Source: an uncultured Campylobacter sp. (GTDB lineage: Bacteria; Campylobacterota; Campylobacteria; Campylobacterales; Campylobacteraceae). Taken from it: DNA of 64,000 nucleotides. Below the pieces are notes generated by a model. It saw only the letters and a program-made list of their open reading frames with translations. It was not told the DNA's origin and did not search any database. The stretch is from the NCBI RefSeq assembly GCF_938041645.1, contig NZ_CALIST010000022.1:137498-201497 (forward strand), in the 5' to 3' direction. Below, piece by piece: positions 34,759 to 43,979 of this stretch. Each line of letters begins with the position of its first letter. Position 1 is the first letter of the stretch. A program made the position numbers and the translations under genes.

Positions 34759-35161
34759 TTTCGCTTTGATGTTCGCAGTCGCCCTTGCGGTGGGCGCGCT
34801 CGTGTATTTTCAGGTCCAAAAGGCTTCCGCGCGCGCAGACGCCGCAGATCCCGAGCTTAGCTCGCAAAGGTATATGAAATTTTGCGATATTTTAGAGGGC
34901 AAACTGCGAGATTTAAAGCGGCTTGAACTGCACGACGAAAGCGCTCGCGAGAGCTATCTAGGCGAGCTCGAGACTCTTAGCAAGGAGTTAGTCTATATCA
35001 AAACGATGCATCAAAGCAACCTAAACCCCACCGTGTGGGAGGGCAAGCTATTTGAGTTTCTAAGTAAAACGGACGCTCTGATCGAAAAATACGCCGCTAG
35101 CGCAGAGCGCTCGCTGCAAGACTGGCGCAAGCAGCTGGAGATGGAATTTAAGAATTTGTAG
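34751..35161 (+). CDS. Hypothetical membrane-anchored protein
   Basis: Not recognised. A 136-residue protein with one N-terminal membrane helix (about residues 3-21) and a helical, charged remainder that is probably coiled coil (LEGKLRDLKRLELHDESARE, LGELETLSKELVYIKTMHQ). The ATG overlaps the end of rarD by eight bases and its AGGAG lies inside rarD, so it is translationally coupled to it. Confidence 0.7.
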   Translation: MANFALMFAVALAVGALVYFQVQKASARADAADPELSSQRYMKFCDILEGKLRDLKRLELHDESARESYLGELETLSKELVYIKTMHQSNLNPTVWEGKLFEFLSKTDALIEKYAASAERSLQDWRKQLEMEFKNL

Positions 35162-35434
35162 CGCGAAATTTTAAGCGGCGAATTTCGCGGGTGTCTATAT
35201 CGGTAGAATTTTAACGCCTAAATTTATATAATTTAACGCACCGCAACTCTTGGAATTTTTAAAATTTACATACGCGCCGGAATTTTTTGCAAACCGCTTG
35301 CGTCATAGCGGCAAAATTCCATGTGTTTTATAAAGCAAAAACGACGCAAATTTTAAATCGGCGTAATTTATAGAATTTTGCAAGATACATAGCAACCGCG
35401 AAGCCGATAATTGCGTCTGTAAATTTTATAGAAT

Positions 35435-36874
35435 TTACTCATTGGTAGACGCGGTATCTGCAGTCTTGGATCCCGCTTGCTCTAGTTGCTTAGACGCATC
35501 GCGCCTTAAAATTTTATCATACTCCTCCACTCTTATCACCTTGCCCTCATACTCTATTTTAAGATCAAATTCCAAGCCTTTTAAGTGCGAATATCTAAAA
35601 AATTTATCCAGATCAAAGCCGCTCGCGCCATTAAGCTCATCGCCGCAGAGCGCGGAATAGCGCTTTATAAGCGTATCGTAGATACCAAGTAGCGCTGTAT
35701 TTGGCGTTACCGAGCCGCATCTATTAAGATCGGGCAGCGAACCTCTGTTAAGCCCGATTGCACCCTTTTCCCAATCCTTTGGCTGCTCCGCCATAGTAAA
35801 CCTGACCATATCATAATTAAAGCTATCCAACCAGCTCCAAACCAAAATAATCTCATCGTAACAATAATCATCCATATGCTCTAGGTATATTTTCTTATAC
35901 TTCCTCAACGTATCCAAATCCTTACGGCAGTCATCGTATTTTTTTCGAATACGCTCATCGTCCGGAAGTCCTGCCAAATCGTATTTAAGCAGCAAATTTA
36001 GCATACTTGAGTCATATCGTTGCGGCAGCATCTGATAGATGGAGCAGTTCGGCTGCCGCTCATCTTTGCGGTGTTTGAGCGTAAAAGCAATACAATTATC
36101 GTCCGTCCAAGCGGTAATCTCAGGTCTTACACCGCTGCTAAGCATAAGCTCCGTCATCTGCAAAAATCCGCCTGCTACGGCGTAATAGAGCGGATCAGAT
36201 ACCGCGCTAGTACCCTCGCTTTTAGGCGTTTCGTAATATTCCCTTACCTGCGCATCGCTAGTATCGGCGACCAAATAGGAATCGCAGCGTCCCGGAGTCG
36301 TAAGCCACGGACGAACATATTTAACGCTAGAAAAGCTAGCTCCGTGCTTAAGTAGAACTTCCGCGGCGGCGGTAGAGTTATTTTCGATGGCATAGCTTAG
36401 CGCCGAATGAGAAAAATCGTCCGTGCGGTTGATATCCGCTCCGTGATAGATCAGCTCTTCGGTGGTGTTTGCATCGTTGTAAAAACTGGAATACATTATC
36501 GCCGTTATACCAAACTGCAGCGGATCGCCCGCAGTGATGCGCTGCTCTCGCATAAATGCCAAAATACGAGCAGTGTCCTTGGAGCGCAAAAGCTTGCGGA
36601 AATACTCCATCCGCTCATCGCCCTGCACTACGCGCTCGTCTAAATCTAACTCGGCGCCCAGCCTTTCGTACCGGTACCTCGCTATTGCGGCGCGATCTTC
36701 ATCCGTTAGCGGCCGATTGGAGGAGTTGCCGGAGGTTGTGGCGCGACTCACCGTGGAATTTTGCGCGGGCTGAGTTTCGGATCTATCCATAAGTGCACCG
36801 CCTGTGATCAAGAAAAATAGGCCTGCCGTAACAACCAAACACGCTATGATGAGCTTGGATTTTATCTCCTTCAA
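35435..36874 (-). CDS. Ankyrin-repeat protein with N-terminal membrane anchor
   Basis: Function unknown. I start it at TTG (36874-36872) because GGAGG lies five bases upstream and the product then begins MKEIKSKLIIACLVVTAGLF, a basic stretch plus membrane/signal segment; the frame is open 27 codons further but with no ribosome-binding site. About 480 residues. Residues about 20-45 are a Ser/Thr/Asn-rich linker. Ankyrin repeats follow from about 90 to 170 (FGITAIMYSSFYNDANTTEE, HSALSYAIENNSTAAAEVLL) and near 230. The C-terminal half is helical with no known domain. Probably faces the periplasm. Confidence 0.75.
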   Translation of the reverse strand: MKEIKSKLIIACLVVTAGLFFLITGGALMDRSETQPAQNSTVSRATTSGNSSNRPLTDEDRAAIARYRYERLGAELDLDERVVQGDERMEYFRKLLRSKDTARILAFMREQRITAGDPLQFGITAIMYSSFYNDANTTEELIYHGADINRTDDFSHSALSYAIENNSTAAAEVLLKHGASFSSVKYVRPWLTTPGRCDSYLVADTSDAQVREYYETPKSEGTSAVSDPLYYAVAGGFLQMTELMLSSGVRPEITAWTDDNCIAFTLKHRKDERQPNCSIYQMLPQRYDSSMLNLLLKYDLAGLPDDERIRKKYDDCRKDLDTLRKYKKIYLEHMDDYCYDEIILVWSWLDSFNYDMVRFTMAEQPKDWEKGAIGLNRGSLPDLNRCGSVTPNTALLGIYDTLIKRYSALCGDELNGASGFDLDKFFRYSHLKGLEFDLKIEYEGKVIRVEEYDKILRRDASKQLEQAGSKTADTASTNE

Positions 36875-37245
36875 AGCAACCTCCGCAAATAAAATGACAA
36901 ATACTACCGAGTGTGAGCTTAGCCGAATATAAACGGACGGAATTTCACAAGGCAATTTCGCTCAGGCGAAATTTGCAGGGCGAGGTTTAAGAGAGTTTAG
37001 GCGCGAAATTTGACCTTCGAAATTTTACCGATAGAATTCCGCGTAGAAATACCGCGGGAGCGAAATTCTACCGACGAAATTTTATCCCAACGACAGGCGG
37101 CTAGAATTTCAACAAGCGCTTCTACGCATAAAATTTAGCGCTAAATTTGCCGTATTTGCACTCGGTATCGCTACGAAATTTAGTGACGGCTACCATAAAA
37201 TATTGAAATTTTAGTTTTAAATTTACCGCCCCTTCGCATATCCTC
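36875..37245. repeat. Gene-free gap rich in RAATTY
   Basis: About 14 RAATTY hexamers, most between 36940 and 37235, many as GCGAAATTT or GAAATTTTA. No gene. Confidence 0.55.
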
Positions 37246-38220
37246 CTAAATAAAAACCGTATAGTCCTTTTTAATATAGTCTATATTTATATTTTTCTGT
37301 AGAAAATACTCTCTAACTTCGTCGTAAATTTCACTGCTATACAAATAAATCAAATAGTAGTGTGCCGATACGACAACGGAATAATATAAATATCCGCCAT
37401 GCCACGGCTCATCTACTTTTATAAATGGAAAAATTTTAAATCCTTTTATGCCTTTATTTATGCAAAAATACACGACGAATTTTATAAATATATTCGCCAC
37501 ATACATGCAAAGCAAAAATACAAAGAAAAAACCTAACGAGCCGACACAAAATATAACCAACACGATAAAAGATGGGGTTCTAAAATTTTGCGTGGAAAAG
37601 TTTTTGCATAATTTATCCTTTTCCACCTTGCACTGCCTTTTAACGACCCCTTTATCTAAAAATTCTATATATTGATCGGTAAATCTTATTTCGCGTTTAT
37701 TGCGTATCGCGGTAAAGATATATGTAATAACGGAGATTAGTAATATCATTATACAGGCTTCTAAATAATCGTCTACATATATATGCCCAAAATCTACAAT
37801 ATCCCAAATAAAAGATATTAGAAGACCTGATACCTGAAGAAATACAAGAATATGGGCATAAACAAAAAACTTTTCATAATTTTTGATTACTATCGGATCT
37901 TTATCGTAGTTCCTAACGTTAGAATTTTTAAATAAAGTAGTATTGTCTGGATCTAAATTTTGAAATTTTCTATCGCGCTCTGCATTTAAATTTAGGCCGT
38001 CTAAATTTCGATCATTAGAATTTAAAGTTTTAGAATCTGTATTGTTTAAATCTGAGGCATCGAAATTTGAAGCATTTAAATTTGAGTTATCGGATTTTGA
38101 AGTATCAAAATTTAAGACATCAAAATTTTGAGCGTCAGAATTTTCTTGCGATCCTTGCTCTAAATTTTGTTGTCGTTCGTTTAGAATTTTCTTTAGCTCT
38201 TCGAGCCTTGCTTCGTTCAT
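37246..38220 (-). CDS. Low-GC membrane protein with Asn/Asp-rich N-terminus
   Basis: Not recognised. The 324-residue protein starts with a charged helix (MNEARLEELKKILNERQQNL), then about 85 residues of low complexity dominated by Asn, Asp, Ser, Leu and Phe (NFDVLNFDTSKSDNSNLN style). From about 115 it has membrane segments near 120-142, 150-172 and a long hydrophobic pair near 212-255, with a short globular part between. The membrane part is AT-rich with Ile/Phe/Tyr/Lys, unlike neighbours, which suggests acquisition from elsewhere. Confidence 0.65.
   Translation of the reverse strand: MNEARLEELKKILNERQQNLEQGSQENSDAQNFDVLNFDTSKSDNSNLNASNFDASDLNNTDSKTLNSNDRNLDGLNLNAERDRKFQNLDPDNTTLFKNSNVRNYDKDPIVIKNYEKFFVYAHILVFLQVSGLLISFIWDIVDFGHIYVDDYLEACIMILLISVITYIFTAIRNKREIRFTDQYIEFLDKGVVKRQCKVEKDKLCKNFSTQNFRTPSFIVLVIFCVGSLGFFFVFLLCMYVANIFIKFVVYFCINKGIKGFKIFPFIKVDEPWHGGYLYYSVVVSAHYYLIYLYSSEIYDEVREYFLQKNINIDYIKKDYTVFI
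37922..38190 (-). repeat. RAATTY-rich low-complexity coding stretch
   Basis: Thirteen RAATTY hexamers in about 270 bases encode the Asn/Asp/Phe-rich head of the membrane protein; spacing is often 15 bases, so five-codon units (x-LN-F-D, x-SN-F-D) recur. Confidence 0.7.
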
Positions 38221-38366
38221 CTTTATCCCTCGCTAGCGATCTTAAGCGATTTCGTATTTTACTTCTTTATCGCTTGGGATATTATTAAATTTAAAGCTAC
38301 TTCGCTTGTCTGACTCAAGCATTTTGGAATTTGTCTATCGAGGTAAAATTTATAAAATTGGAAGAT

Positions 38367-38397
38367 AAATTTAAGCGGGAAAAACCCGCTTAAATTT
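38367..38397. terminator. Terminator of the frd operon
   Basis: A perfect 13-base stem, AAATTTAAGCGGG with CCCGCTTAAATTT, around a five-base A/T loop, touching the frdB stop codon. The outer stem is itself an AAATTT motif pair. T-run after the stem on the minus strand is short. Confidence 0.75.
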
Positions 38398-39134
38398 TAT
38401 TTGCCGCAGCCGCACTTGCACTGAGCGGCAAGCTTGCGGCGAACATATGCGATTTTGCTTTGAAGCGGAAGGTGCTTAGGGCAGTGGTCTTCGCAGCCTA
38501 GCAGCGTCATACAGCCGAATACTCCGTCATCATCGCCGATTAGCTCGTAAAAATCCTCGTCGCTGCGTTTATCCAGCGCATCGATCTGAAAGCGTGCCAC
38601 GCGGTTGATGCCGACGGCGCCGATGTAGTCTTTTCGCATTATCGCTACGCCGCATGCAGCTACGCAGATACCGCACTCGATGCAGCGATCCAGCTCGAAA
38701 ACCTCCTGCGCGACCTCAGGCTCGACCTTCTCCTCAAGCTTAGAGATGTCGGTCTCGTGATCGGTGTGGATCCAACTCTCTACGCGTTTGCTCATCGCGT
38801 TCATCCAGTTGCCCGTATCAACGCTGAGGTCTTTTAGCAACTTAAAAAATGGAAGCGGCATAAGCTCGATCACGCCGTCCGGATAATCCTTAGTAAGCGT
38901 ACGGCACGCAAGCTGCGGCTTGCCGTTTACGAGCATACCGCAGCTACCGCAGATACCCGCGCGACAAACGAAGTCGAAGCTTAGCTCGGGATCAAATCTC
39001 TCACGAATCACGTTAAGCGCGATAAATAGCGTCATTCCGTCGGTCTCTTCGATCTCGTAAGTAGCGAAGTGCGGCTTTGAAATTTTGCTTAGCGGATTAT
39101 ACTTAAATGCCTTTATTGTTATTTTTCTACTCAT
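38397..39134 (-). CDS. frdB: Fumarate reductase iron-sulfur subunit
   Basis: Electron-transfer subunit between the haem subunit FrdC and flavoprotein FrdA. The 245-residue protein has the [2Fe-2S] ligands in FVCRAGICGSCGMLVNGKPQ, and two C-terminal cysteine groups CIECGICVAACG and CMTLLGCEDHCPKHLP for the [4Fe-4S] and [3Fe-4S] clusters. The C-terminal CKCGCGK adds three more cysteines. It overlaps the end of frdA by eight bases. Confidence 0.95.
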   Translation of the reverse strand: MSRKITIKAFKYNPLSKISKPHFATYEIEETDGMTLFIALNVIRERFDPELSFDFVCRAGICGSCGMLVNGKPQLACRTLTKDYPDGVIELMPLPFFKLLKDLSVDTGNWMNAMSKRVESWIHTDHETDISKLEEKVEPEVAQEVFELDRCIECGICVAACGVAIMRKDYIGAVGINRVARFQIDALDKRSDEDFYELIGDDDGVFGCMTLLGCEDHCPKHLPLQSKIAYVRRKLAAQCKCGCGK

Positions 39135-41145
39135 ATCCTATACCTGCTCTTTCGTTAGGTGCTTTATATTTTGGCTGCAATTCATAATGCATCAATGCCT
39201 CTTGAATTTCATATCTGCCTTTGCCCTCGGCTTGCATTTTCTCGCGAATTTCATCGACCTCTTTTTGGCGCACGGCGCTGTCCGGATGCTCGATGATATT
39301 GCCTTTGGCGCCGTATCCGCGGAACGCAGGCGGCATCTCCATCTTCATAATATCAAGCGGCTCATAGGTCAAGGTAGGCATCGTATCGCCCTCCTTCCAG
39401 CTTGCAAGCGTTCGTTTTAGCCAGTTTAGATCGTCGCGTTTCGGATAATCCTCGCGGAAGTGCGCGCCGCGGCTTTCGGTGCGATCAAGCGCACCCTTGG
39501 CGATACAAAGCGCAAGCTTTAACATCTTCGGTACGCGATAAGCCTCCTCGAGCTCCGGATTTCCGAAAAGCTCTTTATTGCTTACTTTGACGTCCAAGGA
39601 CTGCTTGTAAAGCTCTTCAAGCTCTTTTACGGCTTTGGCTAATCCCTCGCCGGTGCGGAAGATCGCGCAGTGCTCCCACATCACGTCTTTCATCTTGTTT
39701 TTTATCTCAAATACGTTAAATTTACCCTCTTTTTCAAGCAGGCTCTTAATGTAATTTTTCTCTTTATCTACGAATTTTTGTATATCGTGCGTATTGATAT
39801 CGACGTCGTGTCCTTGACAATACTCCGCAAAATACTCGCCCACGATCATGCCCGCGACGACGGTTTCGGCGACGGAATTTCCGCCCAAGCGGTTAAAGCC
39901 GTGCATATCCCAGCACGCAGCCTCGCCGGCGCTGAAAAGTCCAGCTAGCGTTGGACTCTCGCCCGTAGCTTTTGTTTTGATGCCGCCCATCGAGTAATGC
40001 TGCATAGGAAGGATCGGAGCCCAACCTTTACCGCGCTTTCTGCCCTGCTCGTCGGTTATCACCTCGGTGTCGGCAGGATCGATGCCGTTGAAAATTTCGC
40101 AAATTTCTTGTACGTCGCGTAAATTTTTCTCGATATGCTCGCGCCCGAGGATCGAAATGTCGAGCCAAACGTGCTCGCCGTAAGGGCTTTTGACACCCTT
40201 GCCTTTTCTTATATGCTCCATTATGCGGCGGCTTACGACGTCGCGGCTAGCAAGTTCCTTTTTCTCGGGCTCATAATCCGGCATAAAGCGGTAGCCGTCC
40301 ACATCGCGTAAAATTCCGCCGTCGCCGCGGCAACCCTCGGTAAGCAAAATTCCGCTCGGAACGATAGGGGTCGGGTGAAACTGTACCGCTTCCATATTTC
40401 CAAGCTGTGCGACGCCGGTCTCAAGCGCGATAGCTGCGCCGATACCCTCGCAAACGACGGCATTTGTAGTGTGTTTATACACTCTGCCGTAGCCGCCTGT
40501 AGCGATTAGCGTACCCTTTGAGACGTATGCGATCAGCTCGCCGGTAACCAAATCACGCACGATTGCGCCGTAGCAGCGGTTGTTCGCGTGAATTAGCGCG
40601 ATCGCTTCTTTTCTATCATGAATATCTACGTTATGCTTTAGTGCTTCGTTTGCAACGGCAAAAAGCATTGTATGTCCCGTAGCATCGGCAGTATAGCAGG
40701 TTCGCCATTTTTTCGTACCGCCGAAGTCGCGGCTGTGAATAAGTCCGTGAACCTCATCTTTTTCGCTGATTGTGGTTTTTTGAGCGTTGATAATAGCGCT
40801 TCGCTCGCCTCTAGTAATCCTGGTCCAAGGAACACCCCAGCCTGCAAGCTCGCGGATCGCCTTAGGCGCCGTTTGCGCAAACATCCTAGCGACGTCCTGA
40901 TCGCAGCCCCAGTCGCTTCCTTTTACCGTATCGGCAAAGTGCACGTCCTCGTTGTCGCCCTCGCTCATTTTGGAATTTCCCAGTGACGCCTGCATGCCGC
41001 CTTGAGCTGCCGCAGAGTGCGAGCGCTTAACGGGGATCAGGCTCAAAACGATAGTGCTAAGCCCCTTCTCGCCGGTAGCGATCGCAGCTCTTAAGCCCGC
41101 CAAACCGCCGCCAATAACTAAAGAATCGCAATATATTACATTCAT
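39127..41145 (-). CDS. frdA: Fumarate reductase flavoprotein subunit
   Basis: Catalytic subunit reducing fumarate to succinate in anaerobic respiration. The 672-residue protein has the FAD fold motif VIGGGLAGLRAAIA, the covalent-FAD histidine in KRSHSAAAQGGMQASLGN, the active-site segment HSRDFGGTKKWRTCY, VQFHPTPIVPSGILLTEGCRGDGG and the C-terminal FAD motif LGGNSVAETVVAG. Length matches the Wolinella/Campylobacter type. Ten bases after frdC. Confidence 0.96.
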   Translation of the reverse strand: MNVIYCDSLVIGGGLAGLRAAIATGEKGLSTIVLSLIPVKRSHSAAAQGGMQASLGNSKMSEGDNEDVHFADTVKGSDWGCDQDVARMFAQTAPKAIRELAGWGVPWTRITRGERSAIINAQKTTISEKDEVHGLIHSRDFGGTKKWRTCYTADATGHTMLFAVANEALKHNVDIHDRKEAIALIHANNRCYGAIVRDLVTGELIAYVSKGTLIATGGYGRVYKHTTNAVVCEGIGAAIALETGVAQLGNMEAVQFHPTPIVPSGILLTEGCRGDGGILRDVDGYRFMPDYEPEKKELASRDVVSRRIMEHIRKGKGVKSPYGEHVWLDISILGREHIEKNLRDVQEICEIFNGIDPADTEVITDEQGRKRGKGWAPILPMQHYSMGGIKTKATGESPTLAGLFSAGEAACWDMHGFNRLGGNSVAETVVAGMIVGEYFAEYCQGHDVDINTHDIQKFVDKEKNYIKSLLEKEGKFNVFEIKNKMKDVMWEHCAIFRTGEGLAKAVKELEELYKQSLDVKVSNKELFGNPELEEAYRVPKMLKLALCIAKGALDRTESRGAHFREDYPKRDDLNWLKRTLASWKEGDTMPTLTYEPLDIMKMEMPPAFRGYGAKGNIIEHPDSAVRQKEVDEIREKMQAEGKGRYEIQEALMHYELQPKYKAPNERAGIGYE

Positions 41146-41155
41146 CCTAAGCTCC

Positions 41156-41839
41156 CTATTCTAAACTTAACCATTTGAAATCGGCGATTATCGAAAGCAA
41201 GAAAAATGCACCCCAAACGATGAAAACCGTCTTTTTGATGAGGGCTCTTTTCCTTTGAATTTCAGCCTTCGTGCCGTCTATGCTGATCCATTTCATATAT
41301 AATCTATAAATTCCGATGCTAGCGTGAGTTACTACGAAAATCAATAAAACAAAATAAAATAGATGAAGCTGTCCGAAGCGAGCGATAGCAAGATCTGCAG
41401 TAATTTTCGGACCGAATACGATCATTAAAATATGAGCCGCCGCAAAGAAAAATAGGAAAAATCCCGTCCAAAACTGAAACCACCAAAGCGTCGTGTCGCA
41501 ATGCTTCATTCGCATTTTGTGCGCTTTAAACGCTCTGTAAGCGGCGTAGTTAGCCGGAAATTTTCTCATCGCCAAAAATGCGTGAATCACGAAAATCAAG
41601 AAAATCACGAAAGCGACGATGTTTGTGACGAAATAAATTCCGCCTGGTTCGGCGAAATGCACGACGCCCTCAAACGCGCCCTTACCGATCAAAATCGTGC
41701 CGGTAAATATCATATGACACAGCATAAAACAGGCCAAAATCAGCCCGCTGATGCTTTGCGCCACATCTTGCAAAGCCATAATGCGGCTTTTTTTGCCGTC
41801 TATGGATCTGCCCGTAAAGCCCTCAATGCGACCTAGCAT
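41156..41839 (-). CDS. frdC: Fumarate reductase cytochrome b subunit
   Basis: Dihaem membrane anchor that takes electrons from menaquinol. The 227-residue protein has five membrane helices with histidines in the helices (HMIFTGTIL, VIHAFLAMRKFP, AAHILMIVFGP, VTHASIGIYRLYMKW) that fit the two b-haem ligands. It starts with MLGRIEGFTGRSIDGKKSRI, typical of epsilonproteobacterial FrdC. TAAGGAGAACC precedes the ATG. First gene of frdCAB. Confidence 0.95.
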   Translation of the reverse strand: MLGRIEGFTGRSIDGKKSRIMALQDVAQSISGLILACFMLCHMIFTGTILIGKGAFEGVVHFAEPGGIYFVTNIVAFVIFLIFVIHAFLAMRKFPANYAAYRAFKAHKMRMKHCDTTLWWFQFWTGFFLFFFAAAHILMIVFGPKITADLAIARFGQLHLFYFVLLIFVVTHASIGIYRLYMKWISIDGTKAEIQRKRALIKKTVFIVWGAFFLLSIIADFKWLSLE

Positions 41840-41859
41840 AGGTTCTCCTTAAAAAAGAT

Positions 41860-41909
41860 GATTATAAATCCCCGCTAAACGAAAATTTACATTTTTGTAA
41901 AGAGATTAT
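41860..41909 (-). promoter_or_regulatory. Two candidate -10 boxes upstream of frdCAB
   Basis: On the minus strand TATAAT occurs at 41909-41904 (before CTC) and again at 41865-41860 (before CAT). The first gives a ~65-base leader; the second leaves about 20 bases to the ATG. Either or both may be used. Confidence 0.5.
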
Positions 41910-41933
41910 ATTACTTTTTAACTTTAGATTAAT

Positions 41934-42752
41934 TTAATTTCTGCAAATTAGTTTTTTCTTCAAAGACTGCTTTAAGAAAACTGCTATCAAAAACATCACC
42001 AAAGATAAAATTTGCCCCATCGATAAATTTAAAAATATAAAACCAAGCCCATCATCCGGCTGCCTAAAAAATTCTACGAAAAATCTAAACGCCGTATATA
42101 GCATCGCATACAGACATATCAACTCGCCGTTAAATTTCTTAAATTTACGGTAGAAAAATAAAATTGCAAAAATAACGAGTCCCTCCAAAACCGCCTCGTA
42201 AAGCTGGCTTGGATGACGCAATGTACCGCCCACCAAGATCCCCCATGGCTCGGTCGTTTCGCGCCCGAAAAGCTCCTGATTTAAAAAATTTCCCACGCGT
42301 CCGAAAAAATACCCAAGCGGCACGCTAAGCGCCACGAGATCGAGCAGCGCCCACATATCGGTTTTAAATTTTTTGCAAAACCAAACTGTCGCGATCACGA
42401 ATCCAACGACTGCGCCGTGATAGCTCATACCGCGAATGCCCACGAACTCGCCGTTATGAAAGGGGTTGAAAATTTGCCACGGATGACTGAAATACCACGC
42501 CGCCTCGCCCGAATAAATCGCGATATATCCCAGCCGCGCGCCTAAAATGACGCCCACTTCAACCCAGATAAAGTAGCGATCGAGCATCTTATCACTAAAG
42601 TTAAGACCATCCTTTTTTACAAAATACTTTGCCATAAATAGCGCCGTAAGCAGCGCCAAAACATACATAATGCCGTACCAGTGCACGTTTATGCCAAACG
42701 CACTGAATGCCACGGGATCAAAGTGGGCGTAAATTTCGTTCCAGTAATTCAA
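41934..42752 (-). CDS. lgt: Prolipoprotein diacylglyceryl transferase
   Basis: Adds diacylglycerol to the lipobox cysteine of prolipoproteins at the inner membrane. The 272-residue protein has seven membrane helices, the His motif GIRGMSYHGAVVGF near residue 108 and the signature GRVGNFLNQELFGRET near 150. AAAGGAAAAA precedes the ATG. Relevant to the lipoprotein at 14781. Confidence 0.94.
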   Translation of the reverse strand: MNYWNEIYAHFDPVAFSAFGINVHWYGIMYVLALLTALFMAKYFVKKDGLNFSDKMLDRYFIWVEVGVILGARLGYIAIYSGEAAWYFSHPWQIFNPFHNGEFVGIRGMSYHGAVVGFVIATVWFCKKFKTDMWALLDLVALSVPLGYFFGRVGNFLNQELFGRETTEPWGILVGGTLRHPSQLYEAVLEGLVIFAILFFYRKFKKFNGELICLYAMLYTAFRFFVEFFRQPDDGLGFIFLNLSMGQILSLVMFLIAVFLKQSLKKKLICRN

Positions 42753-43420
42753 ATTTTTCCTTTGTTTTAAATTTTAAAATTTGGCTACGTGCACAGGACG
42801 CTACGTAACGCATGCTCGGCAAAAGACGCAAAGCGACGCAAGTGCTAGGCGCCAAACTCTAGTTTTCGAACGCTCGATCGCACGCGCGAAACACGTAAGA
42901 CGCGAATCCTAGCGATAGCGTCAAACGATGCACAGACCACCTCGCATGAAATTTCAAGCGACGACGCCAGATGGGACGCAAGGCGCCTCACGTAAAATTC
43001 CAAATGACTATGCCAGACGACATACAAAGCCACACGCAAAACGTCAAAGCGCAAAACGACGCGACGCGGACAAAGCACGCAGCACCCTAATGCAGGCGGC
43101 GCAAAATGAGAGCACCGGACGCCTAGAAAAACTCGCAGTGCGCGCAACACAAACGTCGAACGGCACATGCGCAAAATACTGAATGCCACGCAGAATTCAC
43201 AACGACGCGCGACACAACAAACGCCGACGCACAAAACAGCAAGGCAGACACTTTACATCCGTGCAGATAAAATTCACCTGCCTCGCTTAGCAGCTTGTCG
43301 CACCCGCAGGAGCTGTACCGGCTACAGCGCAAGAAACCCCGAAAGCAAGCTCCAGACTTATCTCTACATAGCGCTTTTCTGCACTGAGCGCGCAAAAATA
43401 CCGAGCGCGCGTTCTAAATT
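42753..43420. other. Gene-free gap with extreme A-over-T skew
   Basis: The plus strand is A-rich and T-poor over roughly 42840-43340 (25 A against 2 T in 43021-43080), with many short CGCAAAA/GACGC words. Open frames on both strands (e.g. 42928-43182 plus, 42845-43234 minus) have no ribosome-binding sites and extreme composition (Arg/Lys/Thr or Cys/Arg), so I call none. RAATTY is scarce, mostly at the two ends. Confidence 0.5.
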
Positions 43421-43960
43421 CTAAATTCTAAGTCCCAGCGTCTCTTTCACCACGCGGCAAAAATCCGCCAAAAACCACCCGAGCGCCTTGTAGTAGCTGC
43501 TTTTAGCGTTTATCTGCACGTACGTAGCAAGCGCGGAAAAGCTAGGAATGATAAATTGCGCCAGATATAGCGTCAAAATTTTATGCGATTTCGCGTCCGT
43601 GTTTTGCTTAAAGATCATAGCAAGCAGTGCTAGCATATTGGCTGCGTGAGCGCTTTTAAGCTCCGCGAAAGGCTTTTTGAAGCGGCATTTTTCATAAAAC
43701 AGCTCCACTTCGCTTTCGCTTATGAGTTTGAAAAAATCCATCTCAAACGCCTCTTTTAGCGCCTCAAAATCGCGCCCTAGCGCCGCGTAGTCCTCGCCCT
43801 GAACCTTTTGCCAAAGCTCATGACCGTTTTTGTTCTCGATATTTTTATTTACGATGATCCAGTTTTTGCCCAAGCCGCGCAACTTCCGCTCATCTATCAC
43901 GCCCTTAAAATTCGTCGCAAAGATTATGCAGATCACCGAATATAGCTCGCCTAATTTCAT
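43421..43960 (-). CDS. Hypothetical helical protein
   Basis: Not recognised. The 179-residue protein is mostly helical and soluble-looking, with Lys/Glu-rich helices, FYEKCRFKKPFAELKSAHAA near the middle and two moderately hydrophobic stretches later (ANMLALLAMIF, YLAQFIIPSFSALATYVQI). AAAGGAAAAAG precedes the ATG. It lies 19 bases after dinB and may share its transcript. Confidence 0.6.
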   Translation of the reverse strand: MKLGELYSVICIIFATNFKGVIDERKLRGLGKNWIIVNKNIENKNGHELWQKVQGEDYAALGRDFEALKEAFEMDFFKLISESEVELFYEKCRFKKPFAELKSAHAANMLALLAMIFKQNTDAKSHKILTLYLAQFIIPSFSALATYVQINAKSSYYKALGWFLADFCRVVKETLGLRI

Positions 43961-43979
43961 CTTTTTCCTTTAAATTTAA

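Noticed and set aside
35435..36955. Longer form of the third ankyrin protein starting at ATG 36955
   Set aside because: The first 27 codons lack a ribosome-binding site and precede the natural signal/anchor segment; GGAGG supports TTG at 36874.
42928..43182. Basic 84-codon plus-strand frame
   Set aside because: No ribosome-binding site or promoter; composition explains it. Noted as a possible gene relic only.
42845..43234. Cys/Arg-rich minus-strand frame of 129 codons
   Set aside because: Produced by the skewed composition of this gap; no ribosome-binding site and a competing plus-strand frame of equal quality.
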